From the NCBI GenBank assembly GCA_003244185.1, contig QHBT01000009.1:1-64000 (forward strand): a stretch of DNA of 64,000 bases. The letters are read 5' to 3'. The notes below the pieces were generated by a model, which had not been told where the DNA came from, ran no database searches, and saw nothing but the letters and a program-made list of their open reading frames with translations. This document shows positions 51,498 to 60,776 of this stretch, in pieces; the first letter of the stretch is position 1, and every line of letters starts with the position of its first letter. A program made the position numbers and the translations under genes. This DNA is from Candidatus Dormiibacter spiritus (GTDB lineage Bacteria > Chloroflexota > Dormibacteria > Dormibacterales > Dormibacteraceae).

Positions 51498-54400
51498 CAC
51501 CGACTCATCGACGAACCTTGACGCTGCCCTCCGCTGTGCTGTCGGCGCTTGTGCTCCTTCTGTTAACCGCGGGTTCAGTCAGCGCCCAGGGGTCGCCAGC
51601 CACTTCGCCTACTCCGGCGCCCAGTGCAGGTCCTCAGGCGTCGGCAACCCCATCTGCTTCGCCGAGACCACAAGCGTCGCCCAGCCCCCAGGCCGCGCCG
51701 ACGCCCCCCGCGTCGCAGCCGATCCAAAGCCCTAAACCGACGCAACCCACTCGGCCGGCGCAGCCCACCAAACCCGCGCCTGCGGCGGCGGCCCCCGGCC
51801 AAGTCGACGACTGGCCCACCTACCTGCACGACCCCCAGCGCACGGGAGCAAGCGCCGAGACGACCCTCGGTCCCGGCAACGTTGCCCAGCTCGGCAGGTC
51901 GTGGGCGCTGAAGACCGGCGGCCCGATCGCCGCCTCGGCCACCATCGTGGCCGGCACGGCCTATGTCGGTTCCTGGGATGGGTTCGAGTACGCGGTTGAC
52001 GCGGCCACCGGCGCCATCAAGTGGAAGGCCTTTCTGGGCACGACCACTGGTGGGGCCGGCTGCTTCCCCAGGACGGCGGGCGTCTCATCCGCACCGACGG
52101 TTCTGAACGGCGTCGTTTATCTCGGTGGCGGGGACTCCAACTGGTACGCCCTGGACGCGAATACCGGCGCGGTGCTGTGGACAGTGCCCACCGGCGACAA
52201 CAGTGCGGCGGGGGGCCACTACAACTGGGCGAGCCCATTGCTGTACAACGGCTACGCGTATGTAGGCATCTCCAGCCTGGGCGATTGCCCGCTCGTACAG
52301 GGCCAGCTGCTGCAAGTCAACCTCACCACTCACCAAGTGGTCAACACCTTCAACGCCGCGCCCCCTGGTCAGACCGGCGGCGGCATCTGGACCACACCAG
52401 TAGTCGATCCTGCGACCAACACCATCTTCGTCACCACAGGTACCACCAGCGGTTTCAACGAACCGCTGGCGCAGGCAATGGTTTCCCTGGACGCGACGAG
52501 CCTCGCCGTCAAGGGTTACTGGACGGTCCCACCGGCGCAGACCGGGGTGGACTCGGACTGGGGCACCAGCCCGATCCTGTTCGCGGACGCTGCCGGCCAC
52601 CCGCTGGTTGCGGGGATCAACAAGGGGGGCTGGGCCTATGGCTTCAACCGCAACAACATTTCGGCTGGACCGGTGTGGCAGCAACAGATCGCCAAGGGTG
52701 GCACCTGCTCTCCATGTGGCGATGCGAGTGTCTCCTCTGGAGCGTTCGGTAACGGGCTGCTCTATTTCGCCGGTGGCAACACCACCATCAACGGAGTGGG
52801 TACACCCGGGTTCGTGCGCGCACTCGACCCGGCGACTGGTCGATTCGTCTGGGAGCACCCCACGGCTGCGCCGGTAGTCCCTGCGCTTGCTTACGCGAAC
52901 GGAATGGTGATCGCGGGCGCCGGCGCCACCCTCGAGGTGCTGGACGCGGCCTCGGGCACCCGGCTCTACAGCTACACGACGGGCGCGGTTATCTACGGTT
53001 CGCCCAGCGTGTCCACCGGCAGGATCTTCCTAGGCTCAACCGACGGCAACGAATATGCCTTCGGCCTGACTGCGGTGAATCCCCCGCCCCCCGATCCCAA
53101 CTGCTCGCCGGGATGGACCTGCCAGGACATCGGGGCGCCGCTGCCGGCGGGCTCAGAGGCCGTCCAAGGAGGCAACTGGGCCATCCAGGCGGGCGGTGCT
53201 GGCGTGCGGGGCACTGCCGACCAGTTCCGCATGATGAACCGGGCAGTTGTCGGAGATGCCCAGATAACCGCCCGGCTGACGGCTCAGCAGGCGACCAACC
53301 CGACAGCCCAGGCGGGATTGATGATTCGCCAGAGTAACGACGCTGGCTCCCCCTACTACGCCGTGTTCAGGACTCCAGGAACCGGTGTTACTGTCCAATA
53401 CCGCACCCAGTTCGGCGGCGTCACTACCACTGTCCAGAGCCCGGCTAAGGGCCTGCCCGTTTACCTGGAGGTGCAGCGACGTGGGGACCACTTCCAGGCG
53501 GCGACCGCAGCGGATGGCATCAACTACACACTGATCCCTGGCACTGACGCGACAGTGGTCCTGCCGGCCGCGGCCCTGGTGGGGCTCGCCGCCACCTCAG
53601 CTGTCAACGGCACCTCAGGAGCGGTCCGCTTCACGGGTGTGGCAGTCGGTACTCCGGGCGCGGCGCCGGTCGCGCCACCGCCGGCGAGCGCCTGCCCTGC
53701 CGGCTGGAGCTGCCGAGATGTAGGCAATCCACGCCTCGTCGGGGATCAAACCCTGGCCGGGGGCGTCTGGACAGTGAAGGGCGCCGGCAACGACATCTCC
53801 TACTACTCCGACCAGTTCCATTACGTCTGGCAGCCGGTGGCGGGTGACACTACTGTGACGGCCCGTGTCGCTACCCAGACCAATACCAGCCCGGGGGCCA
53901 AGGCAGGCATCATGCTGCGCCAGAGCACCGATCCGGGCTCGCCCTTCTATGGGGTGTTCGTGACTCCCGGCGCCGGCATTCAAGTCCTGTATCGCGCAAC
54001 GCAGGGCCTGCGGATCCTGCCGCCGGCGGCCACCGTGCCGGGCACGGTCCCAGCCTACTTCCAGGTTCAGCGATCAGGCAATGTGTTCAGCACCTTCACT
54101 TCCGCTGACGGAGTGAACTGGACCTACCTGCTGGACAGCGCACGGACCGTGTATGGCGGAGCCGGCTTGGCCGGGCTCGCGGTCACCTCGCAGAACGGGG
54201 GCAAGCTGGGCACCGCAACCTTCACCCAAGTCCGCGTGACCCCCAACGCCCCGCCGCCGCCGACCGCCTGTCTCGCCGGATGGTCGTGCGCAGACATCGG
54301 CTATCCGACCCCTGCCGGCGAGCAGTTCTTCAGCAACGGCGTCTGGACGGTTGGGGCGGGCGGCACTGACATCTGGGGACCTTACGACTCCTTCCACTAC

Positions 54401-55972
54401 GTCTGGCAGACGCTGGCGGGTGACGGCAGTTTCAGCGCTCGGGTGGCAACGCAGACGAACACTGATCCCTCCGCCAAGGCGGGTGTCATGCTGCGCCAGT
54501 CCGCCGATCCCGGAGCCCCTTTCTTTGCTGCGCTGGCCACGCCAGGAAACGGCATAGTGATCCAGTACCGCACGACCCAGGGCAGCAACGCAGTCCAGGC
54601 TAACATGATGCCCGGTGCGGTTCCGGCCTACCTTGAAGTGGCCAGGTCCGGAAACATCTTCTCGGCCTACACCTCGCCGGACGGAGCCACTTGGACCCCT
54701 GTTGCAGGATCCAGCGTGGCGCTCTTCGGTGGACCGGCTTTGGCCGGCATGGCGGCCACGTCGCACAACACCGCGAACGTCAGTTCGGTCACTTTCGACC
54801 ACGTAGTCCTCAGCCTGACCGCTCCTCCGCCGGCGTGGAGCTGTTTCGCCGTCTGGAGCTGTCAGGACATCGGACAACCATCACCGGCCGGGGGCCAGAC
54901 GCTCAACAACGGAACCTGGCAGATCCAGGGAGGTGGTTCGGACATCTTCCAGACTTCAGACCAGTTCCACTTCGTCTGGCAGACGGTGGCGGGCGACGGC
55001 ACGGTGAGCGCGCACATCACCGCCCAGACCAACTCCGATCCGTGGGCGAAGGCCGGCGTAATGCTCAGACAGAGCGCTGATCCTGCCGCAGCCTACTATT
55101 TCGCGCTCGTCACGCCAAGCAACGGTATCCAGATCCAGTACAGGCCGAGCCAGGGGGCGGCAGCCGCCGAACTTACGGGCTTTCCGGCAACTGTCCCCGC
55201 CTATCTTCGTGTCGCTCGCTCAGGCTCTGTCCTCTGCGCCTATTCCTCAGCTGACGGGGCCACCTGGAGTTACATACGGGGATCCTGCATAGTCCTGGCG
55301 GGAATCAGCGGCCCGGTCTACGGCGGCCTAGCCGTGACCTCGCACAACGCTCTTGCTCTCAGCACAGTGACCATGGACAGCGTCGCCATCACTGCGACCG
55401 CCCCACCCCCTCCAGTCTTCTGCCCGGCGAACTGGAACTGCGCCGACATCGGAAACCCTGGGCTGCCGGGTGATCAAGCGCTGAACAACGGCGCCTGGAC
55501 CGTCGACGGAGGTGGCAGCGACATCTGGGGCAACGCTGACCAATTCCACTACGTCTGGCAGCAGCTGCCGGGAGATGGGAGCGTCAGCGGCCGCGTGGTG
55601 TCGCAGGGCAACAGCGATCCCTGGGCCAAGGGCGGCTTGATGATCCGGCAGAGCACCGACCCCGCCTCGCCTTACTACGCGGTCTTCGTAACGCCGGGTC
55701 ACGGCGTAGTAGTGCAATACCGCGCCACTCAGGGCGGAGCCTCGGCGGCGGCCGGCCCGGTGGCCGGAGCCCCGCCCGCCTATGTACGGGTGACAGTCGC
55801 GGCCGGCAGCTTCACCGCTTACACCTCGGCTGATGGGGTCACCTGGACTGCGATCCCGGGCTCAACCGTGGCTCTCGGTATGACTGCTCCATCGTTGGCG
55901 GGCATGGCAGTGACTGCCCACAACGGCGGGGCCATCTCTCAGGTTGTCATTGACACAGTCAGCGTGGGGTAG
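51494..55972 (+). CDS. Secreted PQQ-type beta-propeller with five C-terminal modules
   Basis: A 1492-residue exported protein. A signal peptide (to about residue 32) and a Pro/Ser/Ala/Thr-rich linker (to ~100) precede a PQQ-like beta-propeller (about 105-530; repeated AxDAxTGAxxW-like blades such as YALDANTGAVLWTVPTGD). Five modules of ~190 residues follow, starting near 536, 733, 925, 1116 and 1309. Each opens with C-x4-W-x-C-x-D-I/V-G and contains a DQFHYVWQPVAGD-like strand and KAGIMLRQSTDPGSP. The modules recall DUF1349/laminin-G-like sugar-binding folds. No catalytic residues recognised; a surface glycan-binding scaffold is likely. ATG start in ATGA overlap with the GT-C gene. Confidence 0.85.
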   Translation: MTPTHRRTLTLPSAVLSALVLLLLTAGSVSAQGSPATSPTPAPSAGPQASATPSASPRPQASPSPQAAPTPPASQPIQSPKPTQPTRPAQPTKPAPAAAAPGQVDDWPTYLHDPQRTGASAETTLGPGNVAQLGRSWALKTGGPIAASATIVAGTAYVGSWDGFEYAVDAATGAIKWKAFLGTTTGGAGCFPRTAGVSSAPTVLNGVVYLGGGDSNWYALDANTGAVLWTVPTGDNSAAGGHYNWASPLLYNGYAYVGISSLGDCPLVQGQLLQVNLTTHQVVNTFNAAPPGQTGGGIWTTPVVDPATNTIFVTTGTTSGFNEPLAQAMVSLDATSLAVKGYWTVPPAQTGVDSDWGTSPILFADAAGHPLVAGINKGGWAYGFNRNNISAGPVWQQQIAKGGTCSPCGDASVSSGAFGNGLLYFAGGNTTINGVGTPGFVRALDPATGRFVWEHPTAAPVVPALAYANGMVIAGAGATLEVLDAASGTRLYSYTTGAVIYGSPSVSTGRIFLGSTDGNEYAFGLTAVNPPPPDPNCSPGWTCQDIGAPLPAGSEAVQGGNWAIQAGGAGVRGTADQFRMMNRAVVGDAQITARLTAQQATNPTAQAGLMIRQSNDAGSPYYAVFRTPGTGVTVQYRTQFGGVTTTVQSPAKGLPVYLEVQRRGDHFQAATAADGINYTLIPGTDATVVLPAAALVGLAATSAVNGTSGAVRFTGVAVGTPGAAPVAPPPASACPAGWSCRDVGNPRLVGDQTLAGGVWTVKGAGNDISYYSDQFHYVWQPVAGDTTVTARVATQTNTSPGAKAGIMLRQSTDPGSPFYGVFVTPGAGIQVLYRATQGLRILPPAATVPGTVPAYFQVQRSGNVFSTFTSADGVNWTYLLDSARTVYGGAGLAGLAVTSQNGGKLGTATFTQVRVTPNAPPPPTACLAGWSCADIGYPTPAGEQFFSNGVWTVGAGGTDIWGPYDSFHYVWQTLAGDGSFSARVATQTNTDPSAKAGVMLRQSADPGAPFFAALATPGNGIVIQYRTTQGSNAVQANMMPGAVPAYLEVARSGNIFSAYTSPDGATWTPVAGSSVALFGGPALAGMAATSHNTANVSSVTFDHVVLSLTAPPPAWSCFAVWSCQDIGQPSPAGGQTLNNGTWQIQGGGSDIFQTSDQFHFVWQTVAGDGTVSAHITAQTNSDPWAKAGVMLRQSADPAAAYYFALVTPSNGIQIQYRPSQGAAAAELTGFPATVPAYLRVARSGSVLCAYSSADGATWSYIRGSCIVLAGISGPVYGGLAVTSHNALALSTVTMDSVAITATAPPPPVFCPANWNCADIGNPGLPGDQALNNGAWTVDGGGSDIWGNADQFHYVWQQLPGDGSVSGRVVSQGNSDPWAKGGLMIRQSTDPASPYYAVFVTPGHGVVVQYRATQGGASAAAGPVAGAPPAYVRVTVAAGSFTAYTSADGVTWTAIPGSTVALGMTAPSLAGMAVTAHNGGAISQVVIDTVSVG
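53095..55969 (+). repeat. Five tandem ~190-residue modules in the propeller protein
   Basis: Module starts are near 53101, 53692, 54268, 54841 and 55420, a ~575-bp period. Each contains two Cys in a C-x5-C spacing at its start, presumably a disulfide. Modules 2-5 resemble each other more than module 1, consistent with serial duplication. Confidence 0.8.
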
Positions 55973-56166
55973 GTGAGCCAGCGCGCCTCAGCGCGCTGGG
56001 CTCGGGCCGGCTGGGATTCGCGGCAGCGCCGCCTCCGCCTTTGGGTGGTCTCGCAGCTTGGGTCCGCTTGAGGGGGCTGGACTGGTTCGGCGGCACAAAA
56101 GCTGCGCCCACACAACTGATCCTCGGCACCTCGGTCAGCGTGGCCTAGCACGCCCTACTTCTTAAA

Positions 56167-56922
56167 TCAATCTGCAGCCGCGCCGTGGCTCCCCATTCGT
56201 CTCGCCGCTGGGATCTCCGCGGGGGTCGGCCGCGCGTCGGCAGCGGCGAAGACAACCAAGTTGGAGCCGTAGCGCCTCGCCCCCCAGTCCCAGGTGCCGC
56301 CACAGGTAATCAGGCGCAGCTCGGGACCAGGGAGCGCCCCGTACACATCGCTGACCGGAAAACGGTCCCTCGGGAAGCTCTCCACTCTTGACACGTGGAA
56401 GCCAACTGCCACGCCGTCCTGGCGCACAACTGTCATCGGATCGCCAGGGTGAAGCTTGGCCAGGTTCCAGAACACGCCCGGTCCGGTGAAGGAGTCGAGG
56501 TGACCCAGGATCACCGCCGGACCTTGCTCGCCTGGGGCCGGGCCCCCCGCATACCACGCAGCCTGGCCGTAGTCGCTCGGCACCTGAATGGTGCCGTCGG
56601 GCTCTAGCCCAACCCGGCCGAGGCTGGAGGAGACGCCGATGCTGGCGATCTCGATCCGCAGAGGCTGCGCGGCGACAGGCCGCTCGGGCGAGTCCTGCGC
56701 AGGCACGGCGCCGCCGCCTTCGAGCGGAGCCCGCACTGTCGGCGTTGCCAGCTGCATGCCCCCCGGGGCTGCAGCCAGAGCCGGCAGCCGGGCGGAACCC
56801 GGAGCCGGTGCCGCTCCTGCTCCGTGGGTACGGAGCACTGCCCGGCCTCCAGGAAAGCAGGCGTACGCGACCAGGGCCGCAGCCGCGACCGCCAGCACTA
56901 CCTTGCCCGGCCGGTCCTTCAG
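56167..56922 (-). CDS. Class F-like sortase, apparent CTG start
   Basis: A ~251-residue membrane-anchored sortase: an N-terminal helix (VVLAVAAAALVAYACF), a Pro/Ala-rich linker, and the sortase fold with catalytic His in AVILGHLDSFTG, Cys in LRLITCGGTWD and Arg in RRYGSNLVVFA. The lack of a C-terminal helix and the sequence style fit class E/F enzymes. The frame continues upstream of GTG 56898 to CTG 56922, which overlaps the DUF4397 stop as CTGA and adds the basic residues KDRPGK before the helix, as expected for a signal anchor. I therefore favour the CTG start. Its likely substrate is the DUF4397 protein. Confidence 0.85.
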   Translation of the reverse strand: MKDRPGKVVLAVAAAALVAYACFPGGRAVLRTHGAGAAPAPGSARLPALAAAPGGMQLATPTVRAPLEGGGAVPAQDSPERPVAAQPLRIEIASIGVSSSLGRVGLEPDGTIQVPSDYGQAAWYAGGPAPGEQGPAVILGHLDSFTGPGVFWNLAKLHPGDPMTVVRQDGVAVGFHVSRVESFPRDRFPVSDVYGALPGPELRLITCGGTWDWGARRYGSNLVVFAAADARPTPAEIPAARRMGSHGAAAD

Positions 56923-57737
56923 AGCAGGCGTCTCTGCCGCCGAACGGCTGCCGCGCCTAACAGGCAGGTGAGCAGGAGGCTGAGCGCCACCAAGGTCAGG
57001 GCGGCCGGTTGGCGAATGGCCATGCCGCCTCCCCCTGTGTCGGCGCCTCCGGACGGGCTGGAAGAGCTGGACGTGGCGTCTGCAATCTGCAGCAGCTCGA
57101 TCGGACGGCCGACGCCGCCGATGGCCGCCAGCGAGTGGATGGTTCCCCGCGACGCGACGACACCCGTGGCCGTGAAGAGCACCTGGTCGGTGCCTGTCGA
57201 CCTCAGCTCAAGATCGTATGAACCGGCCGCCAGCGAGCCATAGCTGGACGCCTGCAGGAAGGAGATGTTGGTGAAGAGCACAGGCCCACCCTTGACTGCC
57301 ACGTCCACTCCCGGGACCTCTGGAGCCGTGTGAATGAAGCGCGCCGAGGCTTGACCCTGGCCAGGTGTCGAGATCGCGTCATTGAACACAGCGGCTCGCA
57401 GCTGTCCCGACTTACCGCCCACCACTATGGTGCTGAACGAGCCCGCGGCCAGGGAGCTCTGCACCTCCGCCACGACGGCGGAGCTCGAACCAGCCTGATT
57501 GACGCGGAAATCGTGGGCGCCGGGCGGGACAGTCATGTACGTCGACACAGTCTTGTAGGTGACGTTGGTGAGCGCCTGCGATGAGTCCCAGTAGAGGTCC
57601 ACATTCGGTCCATCAGGTGAGACATAGACCATGCGGACGTTGGCCTGGTCGGCGGCCTGGGCGACAGTGCCGGCGGCGGCCAGGAAAGCTGCGGCCAGCG
57701 TGAAGGCAAAGGCACCTGTTGTAGTGATCGACCTCAT
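56919..57737 (-). CDS. DUF4397 surface protein, probable sortase substrate
   Basis: A 272-residue exported protein: signal peptide (MRSITTTGAFAFTLAAAFLA, cleavage near AQA), a DUF4397 region (RMVYVSPDGPNVDLYWDS; ARFIHTAPEVPGVDVAVKGG) and a C-terminal cell-wall sorting signal. The latter consists of SSPSGGADTGGGG, a hydrophobic helix (about 245-262) and the basic tail RRQRRLL. The ADTGG stretch occupies the place of LPXTG, matching the altered motifs known for sortases outside Firmicutes. The sortase gene follows with a 4-bp overlap, a strong functional link. Confidence 0.85.
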   Translation of the reverse strand: MRSITTTGAFAFTLAAAFLAAAGTVAQAADQANVRMVYVSPDGPNVDLYWDSSQALTNVTYKTVSTYMTVPPGAHDFRVNQAGSSSAVVAEVQSSLAAGSFSTIVVGGKSGQLRAAVFNDAISTPGQGQASARFIHTAPEVPGVDVAVKGGPVLFTNISFLQASSYGSLAAGSYDLELRSTGTDQVLFTATGVVASRGTIHSLAAIGGVGRPIELLQIADATSSSSSPSGGADTGGGGMAIRQPAALTLVALSLLLTCLLGAAAVRRQRRLL

Positions 57738-57757
57738 GTATCGTCTCCTGGTTCCGA

Positions 57758-58573
57758 TTACTGGTTCCTTGCCGCCAGGTCGGCCGCCGGGCGGCGGCCG
57801 GACACCCCGTTGGCCTGGGGGCGGGAGCCGGCAGCCGCCGGCTTGGCTTCGATGTCTTCAGGCCGGCCGGGGAGCAGCGTGACAGCTGTGCGAAAACGGC
57901 GTTTCAGCACCCGTTTCGCGCGGACGGCGCTGGCTTCGACTGCCTTCTCAGCGGCTGTCGGGTCGGCGTCGTTCAGCAGCACGAGCACGTCTTGGCCTCG
58001 GCGGACCACAACTGTGTTGAAGGAGGTTAACCCCTCACTGACGATGTCGGCCAGCCGTGCGATCACGGCTGCCCCTGCGGGGGACGAGGCCAGGCTTTTC
58101 TCAGGCGAGATGCGAATCAGCATCGCGGGCACCGCCTGCTCCAGGTCCAGTCGCTCCGCGGCTTCCACCTGCTGCCCTCTCGCGTCGCGCAGGCGGCCGG
58201 CCACCAAGTTGCCCAGAGCGACAGTCGCCAGCAGCAGCGCGGCGCCTAGGATCGCCGCCGCCTCGCCGCCCGGGCTGGTCAGCTGGAGCAGCCGAGGCAA
58301 GTTTGTTTCCGCCTGCGGCACCCCGAATTCGGGGCCGGCAGGCTGGGCGGAGGTCACCAGCTGAGAAAACCCGAAGCCGGCTGCACAGAGGAGAGCGACC
58401 ACAGCCCCGAGTCGGATAGTCCTGAAGGTAGCGACGACCACCAGCGCGAGGGCCGGCACGAAGAACAGAGTCGCCAGGGCAGTGCTGACGGCCCACGTTG
58501 CGGCCACCGCGAGCAGCGCCCAGGCCACCAGCGCCAGCAACGCCGCTCGCAGATCGAGCCATCGCAAGCTCAT
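57758..58573 (-). CDS. Four-helix membrane protein with cytoplasmic domain
   Basis: A 271-residue protein: three or four helices within residues 8-130, then a soluble domain (RLDLEQAVPAMLIRISPEKS; FNTVVVRRGQDVLVLLNDAD). The soluble part faintly recalls a degenerate GGDEF/nucleotidyl-cyclase fold, where a diguanylate-cyclase-type active site is missing. I would not assign a function. ATG 58573 overlaps the bcsB-like stop (ATGA), so it probably works with that protein. Confidence 0.55.
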   Translation of the reverse strand: MSLRWLDLRAALLALVAWALLAVAATWAVSTALATLFFVPALALVVVATFRTIRLGAVVALLCAAGFGFSQLVTSAQPAGPEFGVPQAETNLPRLLQLTSPGGEAAAILGAALLLATVALGNLVAGRLRDARGQQVEAAERLDLEQAVPAMLIRISPEKSLASSPAGAAVIARLADIVSEGLTSFNTVVVRRGQDVLVLLNDADPTAAEKAVEASAVRAKRVLKRRFRTAVTLLPGRPEDIEAKPAAAGSRPQANGVSGRRPAADLAARNQ

Positions 58574-60732
58574 CGAAAGCTCCGCCGCAGGCGCGTCATC
58601 TCCAGCCCCAGGAAGAAGAGAAGGGCAGCCAGAGCCACCACAGGCAACAGCTCGGCGATCCGGAGCTCCAGGGGCGTGCTGACCACCGGCTCTTGAGCGG
58701 CGCCGATCGGAGCTCGGACGCTTCGATCCGCCGCAACCAACTCCACCCGGTGACTGAGGCCGTTCTCATAGAGCGCGGCGGCCGCGGCTTGCGCCGCCGC
58801 GGTGTCGGTGCCCCCCACCCAGAGCGCCGCCTGGAGTCCGGAATCCGGCTGGGTCACCTCGTCCAGCCAGCCGACGGGTGCGCTACCGCCGCCAGTGGTG
58901 CCGCGCGACTCGACAGGGGCCAGATCCGCGCGGCCCTTCAGGCCGAGGTGAAGCGAGAGGGTAGGGCCGCCGGCGGTCTGACCAGCGCCTGAAGGCGTGC
59001 CGATCACCAGCACTGAAGGGCTGTCCGCGAAAAACCCGCGGTTCGGCGCCAGCGGCCGAACCCGGACGCGGGGCGGGGCCTCAAGCGAGCGCGACCCGAG
59101 CGCCGCCAGGGCGGTGGCAGCCGTATTCAGGGTGGCCGATTGCCCGTTGGCAAGAATCACCGAGAGAGATCCTCTCGAGGTCGGATCGAAGAACGGGTAC
59201 GGAAGCGCCTCCAGCCCGAACGCGCCATTGGGCGCGGGAGGCAGGGCGATCGCCGAGCCGGGGATGAACAGCTGAGTCCGGCCGCCGCTCAGATGGATGG
59301 TGACCTCGAAGCCGTCGATACCCGGTCTCAGGAGGTCGCCGTCCAGGGGCAGCACCACCTGTTCTGGCCGCGAGGTCAGCGCCACCTGTGGTGCCGTGAG
59401 CGGGTGATCGTTCACATCCAGTGTCAGCGTGGCCGGCCCGGAGACGTAAGCCGCCGGACCGGCCGTGCTGAGTCGCACCGACCCGGCCTGGCCATTGTCA
59501 ATCGCCGGCACCGGCACGCCGAAGACCACCCTGTGCTCGCCAGCGCCTTCCACGAAGGTGTCAGGGGGCAGCAGTCCGGCCAGGCTGAGCAGGCGCTTGG
59601 CGGGTCCTGGCGCTGCCGTGGGAGCAGTTCCGGTCAGCACGGCCGTGCTGGTCGCGAGCGCAGTGGAATTTGCACCGACCAGCGCGTCTGTCGCCCGGCC
59701 CAGGGCGGCCTCGCTACCGCCGGCGACTATGACCAGAGGGGTCCGGCCGTCAAAGGGTGAGATGAGGCTTGCCAGCAGGCCATCGTCGGTCCCGGCGACT
59801 TGACCACCCGGCGACCGCCAGCCGCGGTCGGTCTTCGAGAACCCTGCCGCCTGCAGCAGGCGGCTGATCAGGGGCGATCGCTCGGCCCGGCCGACGACCA
59901 CTGCCGGGCCCACCACGCCACTCGGCCAGTCGGCCTGCCCGGTGGTGATCACCTTGGGTTGAACCCGCCTCGATCGGGCCGATTTACCAACGGCCGCCGT
60001 CAGCCGGAGGGCGTCTCCTAGCTCCGCAGCCTGGGGTTTGTCTGGCAGGACCAGCGCCAGGGGTGGACTGGATGTCGCCGAGGCTGGCTCGATGAGCGAG
60101 TAAGGAAAATCGTTCAAGGCCAACGAGTCAGCTCCGGCCGGCCGCTGCAGCGCATAGTGAATCAGGGTCTGGCCGTCCAGCCGCCCAAAAAGCCCCTTTG
60201 CTGCCTGGCCGCCGTTTGGAAGCAAGAAATGAGCCTGCAGGAGGTTGGGGCCATCGCGGCTCAGGATCTCCTGCGGCACTCTGGATTCGAATACAGCGCC
60301 GCCGGCGGTCCCGGTGCTGAGCGCTGAGTCGCTGAGCGGCCGACCGTTGACAGCGACCTCGATTCGGGAGCCGGGCGGGATGGTGGCGCTGTGCCCGAAG
60401 AAGACGCGAACGAAGCTGCCGGAGCTCGCCAGGGGCGCCGCCGGCGCGGGAAAGGCGATGTTTATAGAGCCCGCTTGCCCGTGAACTGTCTGCGGGCCGG
60501 CGCCGAGGTCGGTGATGCTGATCTCCTGGGCGAGATCGGTAGCAGATACAGGCTGCAGAGGGGCTGCGGCGGGGCCTGCTGCCCACACGCCGACTGCCGG
60601 CCCGAGCAGCAGAAAAGCGCCGCTCAAGCCCAGAGCCAGGATCATCCCGGCGCGAGCCGTTCGGTCCGCAGCGCGTCGGCCCCAATGGCTTCTTCCCCCA
60701 TGCTCCTCGGTTTCTACATGACGCCTCTCCAC
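58570..60732 (-). CDS. BcsB-like cellulose-synthase auxiliary protein
   Basis: A 720-residue exported, C-terminally anchored protein resembling BcsB, the periplasmic partner of cellulose synthase: a signal or anchor segment (about residues 30-52), beta-rich carbohydrate-binding-like domains (RVFFGHSATIPPGSRIEVAV; ALVLPDKPQAAEL), flavodoxin-like parts (TPLVIVAGGSEAALGRATDA), and a C-terminal helix (LPVVALAALLFFLGLEM). BcsB guides the nascent glucan out of the membrane. No bcsA lies in this operon; the GT2 at 48029-49630 is a candidate partner. The start is uncertain: GTG 60732 or ATG 60645. Confidence 0.75.
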   Translation of the reverse strand: MERRHVETEEHGGRSHWGRRAADRTARAGMILALGLSGAFLLLGPAVGVWAAGPAAAPLQPVSATDLAQEISITDLGAGPQTVHGQAGSINIAFPAPAAPLASSGSFVRVFFGHSATIPPGSRIEVAVNGRPLSDSALSTGTAGGAVFESRVPQEILSRDGPNLLQAHFLLPNGGQAAKGLFGRLDGQTLIHYALQRPAGADSLALNDFPYSLIEPASATSSPPLALVLPDKPQAAELGDALRLTAAVGKSARSRRVQPKVITTGQADWPSGVVGPAVVVGRAERSPLISRLLQAAGFSKTDRGWRSPGGQVAGTDDGLLASLISPFDGRTPLVIVAGGSEAALGRATDALVGANSTALATSTAVLTGTAPTAAPGPAKRLLSLAGLLPPDTFVEGAGEHRVVFGVPVPAIDNGQAGSVRLSTAGPAAYVSGPATLTLDVNDHPLTAPQVALTSRPEQVVLPLDGDLLRPGIDGFEVTIHLSGGRTQLFIPGSAIALPPAPNGAFGLEALPYPFFDPTSRGSLSVILANGQSATLNTAATALAALGSRSLEAPPRVRVRPLAPNRGFFADSPSVLVIGTPSGAGQTAGGPTLSLHLGLKGRADLAPVESRGTTGGGSAPVGWLDEVTQPDSGLQAALWVGGTDTAAAQAAAAALYENGLSHRVELVAADRSVRAPIGAAQEPVVSTPLELRIAELLPVVALAALLFFLGLEMTRLRRSFR

Positions 60733-60737
60733 CGGTC

Positions 60738-60757
60738 AATAGGACTGAAGTCCCGAA
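60738..60757. promoter_or_regulatory. DosR-box-like palindrome upstream of the bcsB-like operon
   Basis: The 20-bp site agrees at 15 positions with the published DosR/DevR consensus TTSGGGACTWWAGTCCCSAA; the right half (AGTCCCGAA) is perfect. It also forms GGACT-GA-AGTCC and, overlapping, AAGTCC-CGAAC-GGACTT. It lies 6 bp from GTG 60732, so if this GTG is the start the site overlaps the ribosome-binding region. A NarL-family regulator is encoded at 19235-19891. Confidence 0.4.
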
Positions 60758-60776
60758 CGGACTTGGGCATCCCTGG

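Noticed and set aside
49944-51500. A 518-codon minus-strand open frame opposite the GT-C-like gene
   Set aside because: Low-complexity His/Arg/Gly composition with no motif; high GC makes long antisense frames common. The plus-strand gene has clear membrane helices.
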